The notes under the pieces were generated by a model. That model worked only from the letters and a program-made list of their open reading frames with translations. It did not search any database and was not told the origin of the DNA. From Caballeronia peredens (GTDB lineage Bacteria > Pseudomonadota > Gammaproteobacteria > Burkholderiales > Burkholderiaceae), in assembly GCA_001544595.2 (NCBI GenBank), contig FCOH02000022.1:39937-103936 (forward strand): DNA of 64,000 nucleotides, read 5' to 3'. Shown here in pieces: positions 52,169-60,875 of the stretch (its first letter is position 1; each line of letters opens with the position of its first letter). The position numbers and the translations under genes were made by a program.

Positions 52169-52767
52169 CACAACTGATGCACGAAAGTCCGTATCCCCGT
52201 GAGCATCATCTCGACGGAGATCGCGACCAGCACAAGTCCCATCAGGCGCTCGAACGCCGTCACCGCCCGCTCGCCGAGCCAGTGCTGAATCTTCTCCGCG
52301 AGAATCAGCACGATCGCGCAGACGATCATCGTGACCGTGAGCGCGCCGATCCACTCGAACATCTTGCCCGGCGCCTGCGATGTCAGCAGCATCACCGTCG
52401 CCAGCGCGGACGGCCCGGCCAGCGCCGGAATCGCGAGCGGCACGATGAGCGGCTCGCCGCCGCGCGAGTCGCCGCCCATCGGACCGTCGGGATGCGGGAA
52501 GATCATGCGCAGCGCGATCAGAAACAGCACGATCCCGCCACCGATGCGCAGCGACAAATCCGTGAGATTCATCGCGCGCAGGAAGCGGTCGCCCGCCAGC
52601 ATGAACACCAGCAGAATGCCGAACGCGATCGCCACCTCGCGCAATATCACGATGCGGCGCCGCTCTTTCGCGACGCCGCGCAGCGCGTTGATGAAGATCG
52701 GAATGTTGCCGAGCGGATCGGTGATCAGGAGCAGCAGGATCGTCGCCGACAGGAAGTTGTACTGCAT
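52168..52767 (-). CDS. MarC/UPF0056 family inner-membrane protein
   Basis: 199 residues with six hydrophobic segments, the first MQYNFLSATILLLLITDPLGNIPIFINAL containing the family's DPxGxxP signature. LRIGGGIVLFLIALRMIF and PLIVPLAIPALAGPSALATVMLL are further hallmarks. The function of the family is not established despite the MarC name. The ATG overlaps the proS stop codon by one base (TAATG), so translation is coupled to proS. Confidence 0.92.
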   Translation of the reverse strand: MQYNFLSATILLLLITDPLGNIPIFINALRGVAKERRRIVILREVAIAFGILLVFMLAGDRFLRAMNLTDLSLRIGGGIVLFLIALRMIFPHPDGPMGGDSRGGEPLIVPLAIPALAGPSALATVMLLTSQAPGKMFEWIGALTVTMIVCAIVLILAEKIQHWLGERAVTAFERLMGLVLVAISVEMMLTGIRTFVHQL

Positions 52768-54503
52768 TACTTCCCGAGCGCCGCCCGAACCTTGCCCGTC
52801 ACGATATCCGCCGCTTCCCCGACCGGCAGCAGCGTGGCTTCGGTGTCGCGGCGGCCCTGGTATTCGAGCTTGCCTTCCTTCAGCCCGCGGTCGCCGATCA
52901 CGACGCGATGCGGCACGCCGATCAGTTCCCAGTCCGCGAACATCACGCCCGGACGCTCGCCGCGATCGTCGAGGATCACGTCGATGCCCGCCGTCTGCAA
53001 GCTCGCGTAGAGCGCGTCGGCCTGCTCGCGCACGGCGTCGCTGCGGTCGTAACCCATCGGGCAGATCACGACTTCGAACGGCGCGATGGCTTCCGGCCAG
53101 ATGATGCCGCGTTCGTCGAAGTTCTGTTCGATCGCCGCGCCGAGCACGCGCGTGATGCCGACGCCGTAGCAGCCCATCAGCATCGGCGCGGGCTTGCCGT
53201 TTTCGTCGAGGAAAGTCGCGCCCATCGAATCGGAGTACTTCGTGCCGAGCTGGAACACGTGGCCCACTTCGATGCCGCGGCAGATTTCGAGCGTGCCCTT
53301 GCCGTCCGGCGACGGATCGCCCGCGACCACGTTGCGGATGTCCGCCACTTCCGGCTCGGGCAGATCGCGGCCCCAGTTCACGCCGGTCGTGTGGTAGTCG
53401 ACCTCGTTCGTGCCGACGACGAAATCGCTCATGTTCGCAACCGTGCGGTCCGCGATCACACGCACCGGCTTCTTCGTGCCGATCGGACCGAGATAGCCCG
53501 GCGGCGTACCGAACCACTCGATGATTTCCGCTTCGGTCGCGAAACGATAGCCCGCAAGGCCCGGCAGCTTGCCGGTCTTGATGTCGTTGAGCGAATGATC
53601 GCCGCGCAGCATCAACAGCCAGATGGTCGGCTCGGCGCCTTCGTTGTCGGTGGCGAGGACGATCGACTTGATCGTGCGTTCGAGCGGAATGTTCAACAGC
53701 TGCGCGACCGCTTCGCATTTCGCGGCGCCCGGTGTCGGCGTCTTCTTCAGCTCCTCGGTGGGCGCGGCGCGCTCGGCGACGAGCGGCAGCGCGTCGGCCG
53801 CCTCGACGTTCGCCGCGAAATCGGAATCCGGGCAATACGCGATGTCGTCCTCGCCCGTGTCGGCGATCACGTGAAATTCATGCGAGCCGCTGCCGCCGAT
53901 CGAGCCGTTGTCCGCCGCGACCGCGCGAAACTCCAGCCCGATGCGCGTGAAGATGCGCACGTAGGCGTCGTACATCTTGCGATACGACTCGGCGAGGCCT
54001 GCGGCGTCTTTGTCGAACGAATACGCGTCCTTCATGATGAACTCGCGGCCACGCATCACGCCGAAGCGCGGACGGATCTCGTCGCGGAACTTCGTCTGGA
54101 TCTGGTAGAAGTTCACCGGCAACTGGCGATAGCTCTTGATCTCGCGGCGCGCGATGTCGGTCACGACTTCCTCGTGCGTCGGGCCCATCACGAAATCGCG
54201 TTCATGGCGATCCTTGAAGCGCAGCAGTTCCGGGCCGTATTGCTCCCAGCGGCCCGATTCCTGCCACAGTTCGGCGGGTTGCACGGCGGGCATCAGCAGT
54301 TCGAGCGCGCCCGCGCGGTTCATCTCTTCACGCACGATGGCTTCGACCTTGCGAATGGAGCGCAGGCCGATCGGCATGTAATCGTAGATGCCGCCCGCGA
54401 CGCGGCGGATCATGCCGGCGCGCATCATCAGCTGGTGGCTGACGATCTCGGCGTCGGCGGGAGCTTCCTTCAGGGTGCCGATGAAGAAACGGGATGCTTT
54501 CAT
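52767..54503 (-). CDS. proS: Prolyl-tRNA synthetase, bacterial type
   Basis: Class II synthetase charging tRNA-Pro (a tRNA-Pro gene lies at 60.6 kb). 578 residues. Seen: MKASRFFIGTLKEAPADAEIVSHQLMMRAGMIRRVAGGIYDYMPIG, motif 2 around FYQIQTKFRDEIRPRFGVMRGREFIMKDAYSF, the YbaK-like editing insertion at about 240-390, and motif 3 GCYGVGITRVLGAAIEQN, then the anticodon-binding domain. The ATG at 54503 is the standard start. Confidence 0.98.
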   Translation of the reverse strand: MKASRFFIGTLKEAPADAEIVSHQLMMRAGMIRRVAGGIYDYMPIGLRSIRKVEAIVREEMNRAGALELLMPAVQPAELWQESGRWEQYGPELLRFKDRHERDFVMGPTHEEVVTDIARREIKSYRQLPVNFYQIQTKFRDEIRPRFGVMRGREFIMKDAYSFDKDAAGLAESYRKMYDAYVRIFTRIGLEFRAVAADNGSIGGSGSHEFHVIADTGEDDIAYCPDSDFAANVEAADALPLVAERAAPTEELKKTPTPGAAKCEAVAQLLNIPLERTIKSIVLATDNEGAEPTIWLLMLRGDHSLNDIKTGKLPGLAGYRFATEAEIIEWFGTPPGYLGPIGTKKPVRVIADRTVANMSDFVVGTNEVDYHTTGVNWGRDLPEPEVADIRNVVAGDPSPDGKGTLEICRGIEVGHVFQLGTKYSDSMGATFLDENGKPAPMLMGCYGVGITRVLGAAIEQNFDERGIIWPEAIAPFEVVICPMGYDRSDAVREQADALYASLQTAGIDVILDDRGERPGVMFADWELIGVPHRVVIGDRGLKEGKLEYQGRRDTEATLLPVGEAADIVTGKVRAALGK

Positions 54504-54757
54504 TCAATTTTTCCAATAGCGGCGCACGCCGCGATGCTCGCGATGAGCGCCTAAGCAGGCGAAACGAGGGTGAACGACGGAAACGGCCGACGGCTTCGCA
54601 TGGGGCCAGAGTAATCGTTCAGAGCAAGCGTTGACTCCGGCCGGCCGAAAGAAGATTTTGCCGCCTTCGCGACTGTCTGGCAAAGCGTCTTGAGTCCGGA
54701 CTGGAAATCATGCCCCGAATTGGGGTTCGTGCCGGTGCGCCGAGTCCGTTAACTGTT

Positions 54758-54763
54758 TATAAT
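54758..54763 (+). promoter_or_regulatory. -10 element of rppH
   Basis: TATAAT preceded by TGTT in an AT-rich pocket; the start would lie about 25 bases before the ATG at 54797. No good -35 is visible. Confidence 0.5.
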
Positions 54764-54796
54764 CAAAGCAATTTTAAAGGATTCGAAGGTGGTTGT

Positions 54797-55450
54797 ATGC
54801 TGGATCGTGAAGGCTTTCGCCCGAACGTCGGCATCATCCTCTTGAACGCGCGCAACGAAGTGTTTTGGGGCAAGCGGCTGCGTGAACATTCCTGGCAGTT
54901 TCCGCAAGGGGGCATCAAGTATGGTGAGACCCCTGTGCAAGCGATGTATCGGGAGTTACACGAAGAAACCGGCCTGCTTCCGGAACACGTAAAAGTTTTG
55001 GGTCGCACGCGCGACTGGCTGCGTTATGAGGTGCCGGACAAGTTCATCAAGCGTGAGGTACGCGGACATTATCGCGGTCAGAAACAGATCTGGTTTCTGC
55101 TGCGTATGGTGGGGCGCGATTGTGACATCTGCCTGCGTGCGACGGACCATCCGGAATTCGATGCCTGGCGCTGGAACGAATATTGGGTACCGCTCGATGC
55201 GGTCATCGAGTTCAAGCGCGACGTTTATCAACTGGCTCTCAACGAGCTATCCCGGTTCGTGCGGCGAACCAACTCCCGCGGCGAACGCGGCGAGCGAGCC
55301 GCGCATCATGGGCCACGCTATCCACGCGTGATCCAGACGATGACGATCGAAGCACCTTCCGTAACTGCCTCCGGCGCGGCAGTTCAGGCAGAATGCACGG
55401 TCAGCGAAGAAGTGCAGGTGATCGTGCATCATCGTTCACCGTGCGACTGA
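54797..55450 (+). CDS. rppH: RNA pyrophosphohydrolase (Nudix)
   Basis: Removes pyrophosphate from 5'-triphosphorylated mRNA and starts RNase E-dependent decay. 217 residues. Seen: MLDREGFRPNVGIILLN, WGKRLREHSWQFPQGGI and the Nudix box GGIKYGETPVQAMYRELHEETGL (about 38-60), then WLRYEVPDKFIKREVRGHYRGQKQIWFLLR. The ATG at 54797 is fixed by family alignment and the -10 at 54758. The C-terminal ~45 residues, rich in Arg and Ser/Thr, are an extension typical of Burkholderiaceae. Divergent from proS. Confidence 0.95.
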   Translation: MLDREGFRPNVGIILLNARNEVFWGKRLREHSWQFPQGGIKYGETPVQAMYRELHEETGLLPEHVKVLGRTRDWLRYEVPDKFIKREVRGHYRGQKQIWFLLRMVGRDCDICLRATDHPEFDAWRWNEYWVPLDAVIEFKRDVYQLALNELSRFVRRTNSRGERGERAAHHGPRYPRVIQTMTIEAPSVTASGAAVQAECTVSEEVQVIVHHRSPCD

Positions 55451-55596
55451 CCCGTTCGGTCCTTCGCGCACTTCGACACTCAGCACGATAGGGAGCGATG
55501 GCACGGCGAAACACTCGCCGTGCCGTTTCGTCTTTTTTGTCTTTGTCGCCGGGCGGGCGCCCGAAGCCCCGCGCGCAAGTTTCCTGGAAGACCCAA

Positions 55597-56166
55597 TTGA
55601 AAGTGAATGCCTCACTCGCGCTAATCGCGGCATCCGCGGCGGCACTGGCCGCGCTCGCCGGCTGCTCCAGCTCCAAAGGGCCGTCGAATCAGGACGACGG
55701 CGTCTTCACCTATCTGCTCGACCGCAAAACGACGTGGGCCGAAGACAAGATCGAGACGATGCCGCCGCTGCCGCAGGCGTCGAATCTGCTGCCCTTCAAC
55801 GTGTCGCAGAACACGCCACTCAATTTTGCCGTCGATAAAACGTCGCTCACCGTCGGCAACGACGGCGTCGTGCGCTATGTGGTCGTCGTGACGAGCCCGG
55901 CGGGCGCACGCAACGTCAACTATGAAGGCATTCGCTGCGACACCTACGAATGGCGCCGCTACGCCAGCATCAACGACGACCAGAACGGTTGGGATCAAGG
56001 CGTCGCGTTCGACTTCAAACGAATCGAAAACGGCGAACTGAACGCGTATCAGGCTGCGCTCTATCAGGATTATTTCTGCACGAGCAAGCTGCCCGTGGGC
56101 ACGGCCAAGACGATCGTGAACAACATCGAGTACAAGCGCACGCAAGGCTCGATCAACTTGCGCTGA
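55597..56166 (+). CDS. CNP1-like family lipoprotein
   Basis: 189 residues if started at TTG 55597, which has GGAAG seven bases upstream; a GTG at 55603 is the alternative. The signal peptide (NASLALIAASAAALAALAGC) ends in a lipobox, Cys after LAG. The mature part has the CNP1-like pattern WAEDKIETMPPLP, LNFAVDKTSLTVGNDGVVRYVVVVTSPAGARNVNYEGIRCDTYEWRRYA and DYFCTSKLPV. The two cysteines in the latter segments may pair. The family is of unknown function, possibly cell-envelope. Confidence 0.8.
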   Translation: MKVNASLALIAASAAALAALAGCSSSKGPSNQDDGVFTYLLDRKTTWAEDKIETMPPLPQASNLLPFNVSQNTPLNFAVDKTSLTVGNDGVVRYVVVVTSPAGARNVNYEGIRCDTYEWRRYASINDDQNGWDQGVAFDFKRIENGELNAYQAALYQDYFCTSKLPVGTAKTIVNNIEYKRTQGSINLR

Positions 56167-56204
56167 TACGGCGCTCGCTTTCGCAGTAACGAAGCGCGAT
56201 AAAA

Positions 56205-56235
56205 AAGCCCGCTGGCCTTTCGGCTCAGCGGGCTT
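56205..56235. terminator. Bidirectional intrinsic terminator between the CNP1-like gene and proB
   Basis: Stem AAGCCCGCTG / CAGCGGGCTT with an eleven-base loop, A-run on the left and T-rich on the right; it lies between convergent genes. Confidence 0.82.
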
Positions 56236-56252
56236 GTCTTTTGGTGCCGCGC

Positions 56253-57371
56253 TCAGACGAGCACGAGATTGTCGCGATGAATCAGCTCCGGCTCCAGCAT
56301 GTAGCCGAGCACGCTTTCGATCTCGCCGCTCGGTCGCCGATGAATCAGCCGCGCCTCGGAACTGCTGTAATTCGTGATGCCGCGCGCGACTTCCTGTCCC
56401 TGATCGTTGACGCAGGCAATGACCTCGCCGCGATCGAACGCGCCCTTTACGTCGATCACGCCGATCGGCAGCAGACTCTTGCCGTCGGCAGTGAGCTTGT
56501 TGACCGCGCCGTTGTCGATGACGACGTGTCCGCGCACTTGCAGATGATCCGCCATCCATTGCTTGCGCGCCGCGATCCGCGCCGTGCGCGCGATGAGCTG
56601 CGTGCCGATCAGTTCGCCCGACGCGAGACGCGTCAGCACGTCGGCTTCGCGGCCGCTCGCGATCACCGTGTTCGCGCCGCTGTGCGCCGCGCGCTTCGCC
56701 GCGAGAATCTTCGTCAGCATGCCGCCGCGGCCGAGGCTCGAGCCCGCGCCGCCCGCCATCTGTTCGAGTTCGGGCGTGCCGGCGTCGGCCTGCTCGACGA
56801 GCGTTGCGTTCGGATCGCGGCGCGGATCGGCGGTGAACAAGCCGCGCTGATCGGTCAGGATGACGAGCGCGTCGCCTTCGATCAGGTTCGCCACCAGCGC
56901 GCCGAGCGTGTCGTTGTCGCCGAATTTGATTTCGTCGGTGATGACCGTGTCGTTCTCGTTGATGATCGGCACCGCGCCCAGGCGCAGCAGCGTGAGCAGC
57001 GTGGAGCGCGCGTTGAGATAGCGCTCGCGATCGGCGAGGTCGGCGTGGGTGAGCAGAATCTGCGCGGTGCGGATGCCGTGCGCGCCGAAGCTGCTTTCGT
57101 AGACCTGCGCGAGGCCCATCTGGCCGACGGCCGCCGCGGCCTGCAATTCGTCGATTTCTTTGGGACGCTTCGTCCAGCCGAGCCGATGAATGCCTTCCGC
57201 GATCGCGCCCGAACTCACGAGCACGACTTCCTTGCCCTGCTCGCGCAGCGCCGCGATCTGCGCCGCCCAGCGGCCGATGGCCGCATGATCGAGCCCGCGC
57301 CCGTCGTTGGTGACGAGACTGGACCCCACTTTCACTACGATTCGCTTCGCAGCGGCGATGACCGAACGCAT
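56253..57371 (-). CDS. proB: Glutamate 5-kinase
   Basis: First step of proline synthesis, ATP-dependent phosphorylation of glutamate. 372 residues. Seen: KRIVVKVGSSLVTNDGRGLD, VVLVSSGAIAEGIHRLG, IINENDTVITDEIKFGDNDTLGALVANLI, LGRGGMLTKILAAKRAAHSG in the kinase domain, and a C-terminal PUA domain (about 278-372) with GVIDVKGAFDRGEVIACVN. 49 bases after obgE on the same strand; order obgE-proB is common in beta-proteobacteria. Confidence 0.97.
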   Translation of the reverse strand: MRSVIAAAKRIVVKVGSSLVTNDGRGLDHAAIGRWAAQIAALREQGKEVVLVSSGAIAEGIHRLGWTKRPKEIDELQAAAAVGQMGLAQVYESSFGAHGIRTAQILLTHADLADRERYLNARSTLLTLLRLGAVPIINENDTVITDEIKFGDNDTLGALVANLIEGDALVILTDQRGLFTADPRRDPNATLVEQADAGTPELEQMAGGAGSSLGRGGMLTKILAAKRAAHSGANTVIASGREADVLTRLASGELIGTQLIARTARIAARKQWMADHLQVRGHVVIDNGAVNKLTADGKSLLPIGVIDVKGAFDRGEVIACVNDQGQEVARGITNYSSSEARLIHRRPSGEIESVLGYMLEPELIHRDNLVLV

Positions 57372-57420
57372 CGTGCGCTTTCTCCTCGGGTGTCGCGGCC
57401 CGTTTCAGCGGGTCGCTTCG

Positions 57421-58515
57421 TTACGCGTCTTTCTGGCCGGCTGCATCGTCGCGGAAACGCACGTCGGCGGCGAGATCTTCCGCCTCCGCCGCGCGCGACG
57501 CGTCCGAGTGCGCCGAAATGTAATCGAACACGGCGTAGCAGAGCGCTTCGCAGCCCTGACCGGTCAGCGCCGAAATCTCGAAGACCGGACCGTCCCACTC
57601 GAAACGCTCGACGAAATCCTGCACGCGCGCCGCGCGCTCGTCTTCCGGCACCATGTCGAGCTTGTTCAGCACGAGCCAGCGCGGCTTTTCATAGAGCGCC
57701 TCGTCGTACTTGCGCAATTCGTTGACGATCGCGCGCGCTTCCGCGACCGGATCGACGTTTTCGTCGAACGGCGCCATGTCGACCAGATGCAGCAGCACGC
57801 CGGTGCGCTGCAAGTGCCGCAGAAAACGATGCCCGAGGCCCGCTCCTTCCGCCGCGCCTTCGATCAGGCCCGGAATGTCGGCGATCACGAAGCTCTTGCT
57901 CGGCCCGACGCGCACCACGCCGAGATTCGGCGCGAGCGTTGTGAACGGATAATCCGCGATCTTCGGCCGCGCGTTCGACACCGACGAAATGAACGTGGAC
58001 TTTCCCGCGTTCGGCATGCCGAGCAGCCCGACGTCGGCGAGCACTTTGAGTTCGAGCCGCAGCATGCGGCGCTCGCCCGGCTTGCCTTCCGTCTTCTGGC
58101 GCGGCGCGCGGTTCGTGCTCGACTTGAAATGCAGATTGCCGAGGCCGCCCGCGCCGCCCTGCGCGATCAGCACTTGCTGATTGTGCTCGGTCAGATCGGC
58201 GATCAGTTCGCCCGTTTCCTGATCCGCGATGATGGTGCCGACCGGCATGCGCAACGTGATGTCGTCGCCGCCTTTGCCGTAACAGTCCGCGCCGCGGCCG
58301 TTTTCGCCGTTGCGCGCCTGATGTTTCTTCGCGAACCGGTAGTCGATCAGCGTGTTGATGTTGCGATCCGCGACCGCGTAGACGCTGCCGCCGCGGCCGC
58401 CGTCGCCGCCGTCCGGCCCGCCGAACGGGACGAACTTTTCGCGGCGCATCGACGCGCTGCCATCTCCTCCGTCGCCGGCGATGACTTCAATCCTCGCTTC
58501 GTCAATGAACTTCAT
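57421..58515 (-). CDS. obgE: Obg family GTPase
   Basis: Essential ribosome-associated GTPase that couples 50S assembly to cell state. 364 residues. Seen: the glycine-rich Obg fold (about 1-158: MKFIDEARIEVIAGDGGDGSASMRREKFVPFGGPDGGDGGRGG), G1 GMPNAGKSTFI, G3 ADIPGLIEGAAEG, and G4/G5-type NKLDMV and ISALTG. The C-terminus is short, without the long acidic tail of E. coli. Preceded by a terminator after rpmA, so it has its own promoter. Confidence 0.97.
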   Translation of the reverse strand: MKFIDEARIEVIAGDGGDGSASMRREKFVPFGGPDGGDGGRGGSVYAVADRNINTLIDYRFAKKHQARNGENGRGADCYGKGGDDITLRMPVGTIIADQETGELIADLTEHNQQVLIAQGGAGGLGNLHFKSSTNRAPRQKTEGKPGERRMLRLELKVLADVGLLGMPNAGKSTFISSVSNARPKIADYPFTTLAPNLGVVRVGPSKSFVIADIPGLIEGAAEGAGLGHRFLRHLQRTGVLLHLVDMAPFDENVDPVAEARAIVNELRKYDEALYEKPRWLVLNKLDMVPEDERAARVQDFVERFEWDGPVFEISALTGQGCEALCYAVFDYISAHSDASRAAEAEDLAADVRFRDDAAGQKDA

Positions 58516-58620
58516 GCGTTGCTCCGTCCCGTGTATTTGCAGCTATTTTGCCGTGACCCGACGATACGGGTCACCGATATTCCTGATTTCCCGCCGACAC
58601 GCTCGTGGCGTGCCAACGAA

Positions 58621-58649
58621 AAAGGCCCCGCGAACTTCGCGGGGCCTTT
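58621..58649 (-). terminator. Intrinsic terminator of the rplU-rpmA operon
   Basis: Twelve-base stem AAAGGCCCCGCG / CGCGGGGCCTTT with a five-base loop; on the minus strand it is followed by TTTTTCGTT. Confidence 0.88.
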
Positions 58650-58677
58650 CTTCGGTCCTGAAGCCCGTGCAGTGAAC

Positions 58678-58941
58678 TTACGCTGCTGCCGGGACGACGA
58701 CGACCATGTGCTTCTTGGCAGCGCCCTTGGTCACGAACTTGACGTGACCGTCGGCGAGCGCGAACAGCGTGTGATCCTTGCCGATGCCGACATTTTCACC
58801 CGGGTGCATGCGCGTGCCGCGCTGGCGAACGATGATGCCGCCTGCGTTGATTGCCTGGCCGCCGTACACCTTCACGCCGAGGCGTTTCGACTCGGAGTCG
58901 CGGCCGTTGCGGGAAGACCCGCCTGCTTTTTTGTGTGCCAT
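58678..58941 (-). CDS. rpmA: 50S ribosomal protein L27
   Basis: Ribosomal protein near the peptidyl transferase centre. 87 residues: MAHKKAGGSSRNGRDSESKRLGVK, YGGQAINAGGIIVRQRGTRMHPG, GIGKDHTLFALADG, all canonical. Second gene after rplU (44-base gap). Confidence 0.99.
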   Translation of the reverse strand: MAHKKAGGSSRNGRDSESKRLGVKVYGGQAINAGGIIVRQRGTRMHPGENVGIGKDHTLFALADGHVKFVTKGAAKKHMVVVVPAAA

Positions 58942-58985
58942 TTGATTAGCTCCTTAACCGATATCTGTGCGGAAACGATCGCGCC

Positions 58986-59297
58986 TTAGGCGTTGATCGC
59001 GTCGATGCGCAGTTCGGTGTAGTTCTGGCGATGGCCAGCGTGCTTTTGGTAGTGCTTCCGGCGGCGCATCTTGAAGATGGTCACTTTCTTGTGACGACCT
59101 TGCGACACGACGGTAGCCTTGACGGAAGCCCCACCCACCAGCGGCGTACCGAACTTAATCGATTCGCCTTCGCCTACTGCGAGAACCTGGTCGAGCGTGA
59201 TTTCAGCGTCAATGTCTGCCGGTATCTGTTCTACTTTCAATTTTTCGCCAACGGCAACCTTATACTGCTTGCCGCCGGTTTTTATGACCGCGTACAT
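58986..59297 (-). CDS. rplU: 50S ribosomal protein L21
   Basis: Large-subunit protein of 103 residues: MYAVIKTGGKQYKVAVGEKLKVEQI at the start and FKMRRRKHYQKHAGHRQNYTELRI near the end, matching L21. The ATG at 59297 is chosen over a longer frame starting at 59309. A near-consensus promoter lies about 50-80 bases upstream. Confidence 0.99.
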   Translation of the reverse strand: MYAVIKTGGKQYKVAVGEKLKVEQIPADIDAEITLDQVLAVGEGESIKFGTPLVGGASVKATVVSQGRHKKVTIFKMRRRKHYQKHAGHRQNYTELRIDAINA

Positions 59298-59350
59298 TGA
59301 GAACCTCACTCAGAATTCTTTTTCCACGCACCACGCGGGGAAAACACGCG

Positions 59351-59379
59351 ATTATACATAGGGTTACGCTCGACGTCAA
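59351..59379 (-). promoter_or_regulatory. Promoter of rplU-rpmA
   Basis: On the minus strand TTGACG (59379-59374), 17 bases, TATAAT (59356-59351), a near-consensus sigma-70 promoter; the start would be near 59345, about 48 bases before the rplU ATG. The rest of the 59298-59600 gap shows nothing else certain. Confidence 0.85.
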
Positions 59380-59569
59380 AGCGCCGCCGCATTTGCCGCG
59401 TGCGGGCGAAGCCGGGAGCATGATTCCCTCGCGAACCTCGGCGAAAATGCCGCGAAACATGCCCGGATCGTGCCAGGAACGGGCCCGAAAAGTGCCCGAA
59501 ATCGCGTCCGAATTGCCCGGCGCGGCTCCATTCGGCACCCCGAGCACCCGGCGCATGTCGGATTCGCCT

Positions 59570-59575
59570 TATAAT
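59570..59575 (+). promoter_or_regulatory. -10 element of the polyprenyl diphosphate synthase gene
   Basis: TATAAT, 25 bases before the ATG at 59601; no clear -35. Confidence 0.5.
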
Positions 59576-59600
59576 CCGCCGGTTACCCTACTTGCCGATC

Positions 59601-60593
59601 ATGTCGTCCACCGCCACTTCCCCTCCCAACGCCGCCGCACTGCTCGCCCCGATCGCCGAGGACATGCAGCAGGTCAATCGCGTCATCCGGCAGCGCCTGG
59701 CATCAGAAGTGATGCTCATCAACCAGATTTCCGAGTACATCATCGGTGCGGGCGGAAAGCGCCTGCGTCCGGCGCTGCTGCTTCTGGTTTCCGGCGCGCT
59801 GGGCGACACGACCGGTCATCGGCACGAACTGGCGGCTGTCGTCGAGTTCATCCACACGGCGACGCTTCTGCACGACGACGTCGTGGACGAATCCGACCTG
59901 CGCCGCGGCCGCAAGACGGCGAATGCGCTGTTCGGCAACGCGGCGAGCGTGCTGGTCGGCGACTTCCTGTACTCGCGCTCGTTCGAAATGATGGTGAGCG
60001 TCGGCAAGATGCGCGTGATGGAGATTCTGTCGGTCGCGACCAACATCATCTCCGAAGGCGAAGTGCTGCAACTGCTCAACATGCACGACCCGGACGTCGA
60101 TGAAGCGCGCTATATGCAGGTGATCCGCTACAAGACGGCGAAGCTGTTCGAGGCGGCCGCGCAGCTCGGTGCGGTGCTGTCCGGCGCGGACGCGCGCACT
60201 GAAGCAGCCGCGGCCGAGTTCGGGCGGCGCATCGGCACGGCGTTCCAGATCATGGACGACTGGCTCGACTACACCGGCACCCCCGAATCGATGGGCAAGA
60301 ACGCCGGCGACGACCTGCGCGAAGGCAAGCCGACGCTGCCGCTCATCTACCTGATGGAGCACGGCACGCCGGAACAGGCAGCGCTTGCGCGCGAAGCGAT
60401 CGAGCAAGGCGGCACGGATCGCTTCGACACGATCTTCCACGCGATCACGACCTCCGGCGCGCTCGATCACACGCTGGAATGCGCACGAAAGGAAGCGCAA
60501 GCCGCGGCGAACGCGATTTCTTCGTTTCCCGATTCCATTTTCAAAGAAAGCCTGCTAGAATTATGTTCTTACTCGACGTCGAGACAGTCTTGA
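59601..60593 (+). CDS. ispB: Octaprenyl (polyprenyl) diphosphate synthase
   Basis: Builds the long isoprenoid side chain of ubiquinone. 330 residues. Seen: GAGGKRLRPALLLLVSGALG, first aspartate motif LLHDDVVDESDLRRG, RTANALFGNAASVLVGDFLYSRSF, and second FQIMDDWLDYTGT with KNAGDDLREGKPTLPLI. The ATG at 59601 is preferred to a TTG at 59592; neither has a strong ribosome binding site. Chain length (C40) is inferred from the organism group. A tRNA gene follows after 54 bases. Confidence 0.94.
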   Translation: MSSTATSPPNAAALLAPIAEDMQQVNRVIRQRLASEVMLINQISEYIIGAGGKRLRPALLLLVSGALGDTTGHRHELAAVVEFIHTATLLHDDVVDESDLRRGRKTANALFGNAASVLVGDFLYSRSFEMMVSVGKMRVMEILSVATNIISEGEVLQLLNMHDPDVDEARYMQVIRYKTAKLFEAAAQLGAVLSGADARTEAAAAEFGRRIGTAFQIMDDWLDYTGTPESMGKNAGDDLREGKPTLPLIYLMEHGTPEQAALAREAIEQGGTDRFDTIFHAITTSGALDHTLECARKEAQAAANAISSFPDSIFKESLLELCSYSTSRQS

Positions 60594-60647
60594 ACGAGAC
60601 TGAAGCGGCGTAAGAGTCCAGATGTTGCCAACTTAGTTGGTCAAATT

Positions 60648-60724
60648 CGGGGTGTAGCTTAGCCTGGTAGAGCGCTACGTTCGGGACGTAGAGGCCGGAG
60701 GTTCGAATCCTCTCACCCCGACCA
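60648..60724 (+). tRNA. tRNA-Pro (anticodon CGG)
   Basis: 77 bases with encoded CCA. Acceptor stem CGGGGTG/CACCCCG, D-loop with AGCCTGGTAGAGCGC, anticodon stem CTACG/CGTAG around loop TTCGGGA (anticodon CGG, reading CCG), T-stem and loop GGAGGTTCGAATCCTC. It is followed by a terminator. Confidence 0.97.
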
Positions 60725-60734
60725 GAATTGTCGA

Positions 60735-60770
60735 AACCCGCATGGTCCGCCATGCGGGTTTTTTGTTTTT
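60735..60770 (+). terminator. Intrinsic terminator after tRNA-Pro
   Basis: Stem AACCCGCATG / CATGCGGGTT with a six-base loop and a T-rich tail (TTTTTTGTTTTT). Confidence 0.9.
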
Positions 60771-60875
60771 CGCCCGCTTCGCTGTTCTTCTTCCGCGCGT
60801 TGGCCGCACGGCCGAAGGCCAGTTGGAAACCCGTCTGCTATATTCCCTCCCATCTCCGCCCCTACCGATCATCGC

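Noticed and set aside
56241..57725. 494-codon plus-strand ORF over proB
   Set aside because: Antisense to proB; no domain and highly biased amino-acid composition.
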